From: Candidatus Dojkabacteria bacterium
GTDB taxonomy: Bacteria > Patescibacteriota > Dojkabacteria > B142 > OLB20
DNA: 5,405 bases
Assembly: GCA_020429485.1 (NCBI GenBank)
Contig: JAGQLK010000088.1
Coordinates: forward strand, 1-5,405
Reading direction: 5' to 3'
How positions within the stretch are numbered: position 1 is the first letter of the stretch; each line of letters opens with the position of its first letter. The translations under genes were made by a program, and so were the position numbers. The notes under the pieces are model-generated. The model did no database searches. It was given only the letters and a program-made list of their open reading frames with translations, and was not told the origin of the DNA. Positions 5,388 to 5,405 of this stretch are shown here, piece after piece.

Positions 5388-5405
5388 TTAAGACTTAAAA
5401 AACCC
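5388..5405 (+). terminator. Possible first arm of a terminator, cut by the window end
   Basis: After the pilin stop the sequence ends in AAAAAACCC. Many bacterial terminators start with an A-run and C-run that pair with a later G-run and T-run. The second arm would lie beyond the window, so this is only a suggestion. Confidence 0.25.

Noticed and set aside
1..5405. Mobile element or defence island
   Set aside because: There is no transposase, integrase, terminal repeat or CRISPR-like repeat, and the recognisable genes are ordinary transport, redox, CoA-binding and pilin genes.

Overview
The window is AT-rich bacterial DNA with compact, short-spaced genes. Three things suggest a small-genome candidate phylum (Patescibacteria/CPR-like): the A/T-biased codons, a short type IV pilin with an N-terminal ALNPAE segment, and a membrane-anchored DsbA-type thioredoxin with a Thr-rich stalk. 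This placement is an inference from protein style; no taxonomic marker gene is present. All six complete genes read through under the standard bacterial code. Four end in TAA, two in TAG and none in TGA.

Layout: (1) 1-570, minus strand: the first 190 codons of an unrecognised protein, cut by the left edge. (2) 571-688: a divergent promoter region with an inverted repeat. (3) 689-2559, plus strand: an ABC-2 exporter made of an ATPase and its permease. (4) 2610-4245, plus strand: a thiol-disulfide pair, a membrane-anchored DsbA-like protein followed 7 bp later by a CcdA-type membrane electron carrier. It ends in a hairpin plus T-run. (5) 4267-4674, minus strand: a small CoA-binding Rossmann protein, convergent with ccdA. 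(6) 4675-4949: an AT-rich intergenic region ending in a near-consensus sigma-70 promoter. (7) 4950-5381, plus strand: a type IV pilin-like gene that looks highly expressed, followed by what may be the first arm of a terminator cut by the window end.

How the genes may work together: apart from the CoA-binding protein and the unknown protein, the products act at the cell envelope. The exporter would move an unknown substrate. CcdA would carry electrons across the membrane to the DsbA-like protein, which would act on extracytoplasmic cysteines. The pilin has exactly two cysteines (C75, C120) in its predicted exposed domain, so it is a plausible client, though nothing in the sequence proves the link. 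No CRISPR array, insertion sequence, tRNA or rRNA was found. I do not see a clearly new multi-gene system. The most interesting points are the DsbA-like/CcdA pairing, the unidentified partial protein, and a repeated pattern of short AT-rich leaders without Shine-Dalgarno sites.
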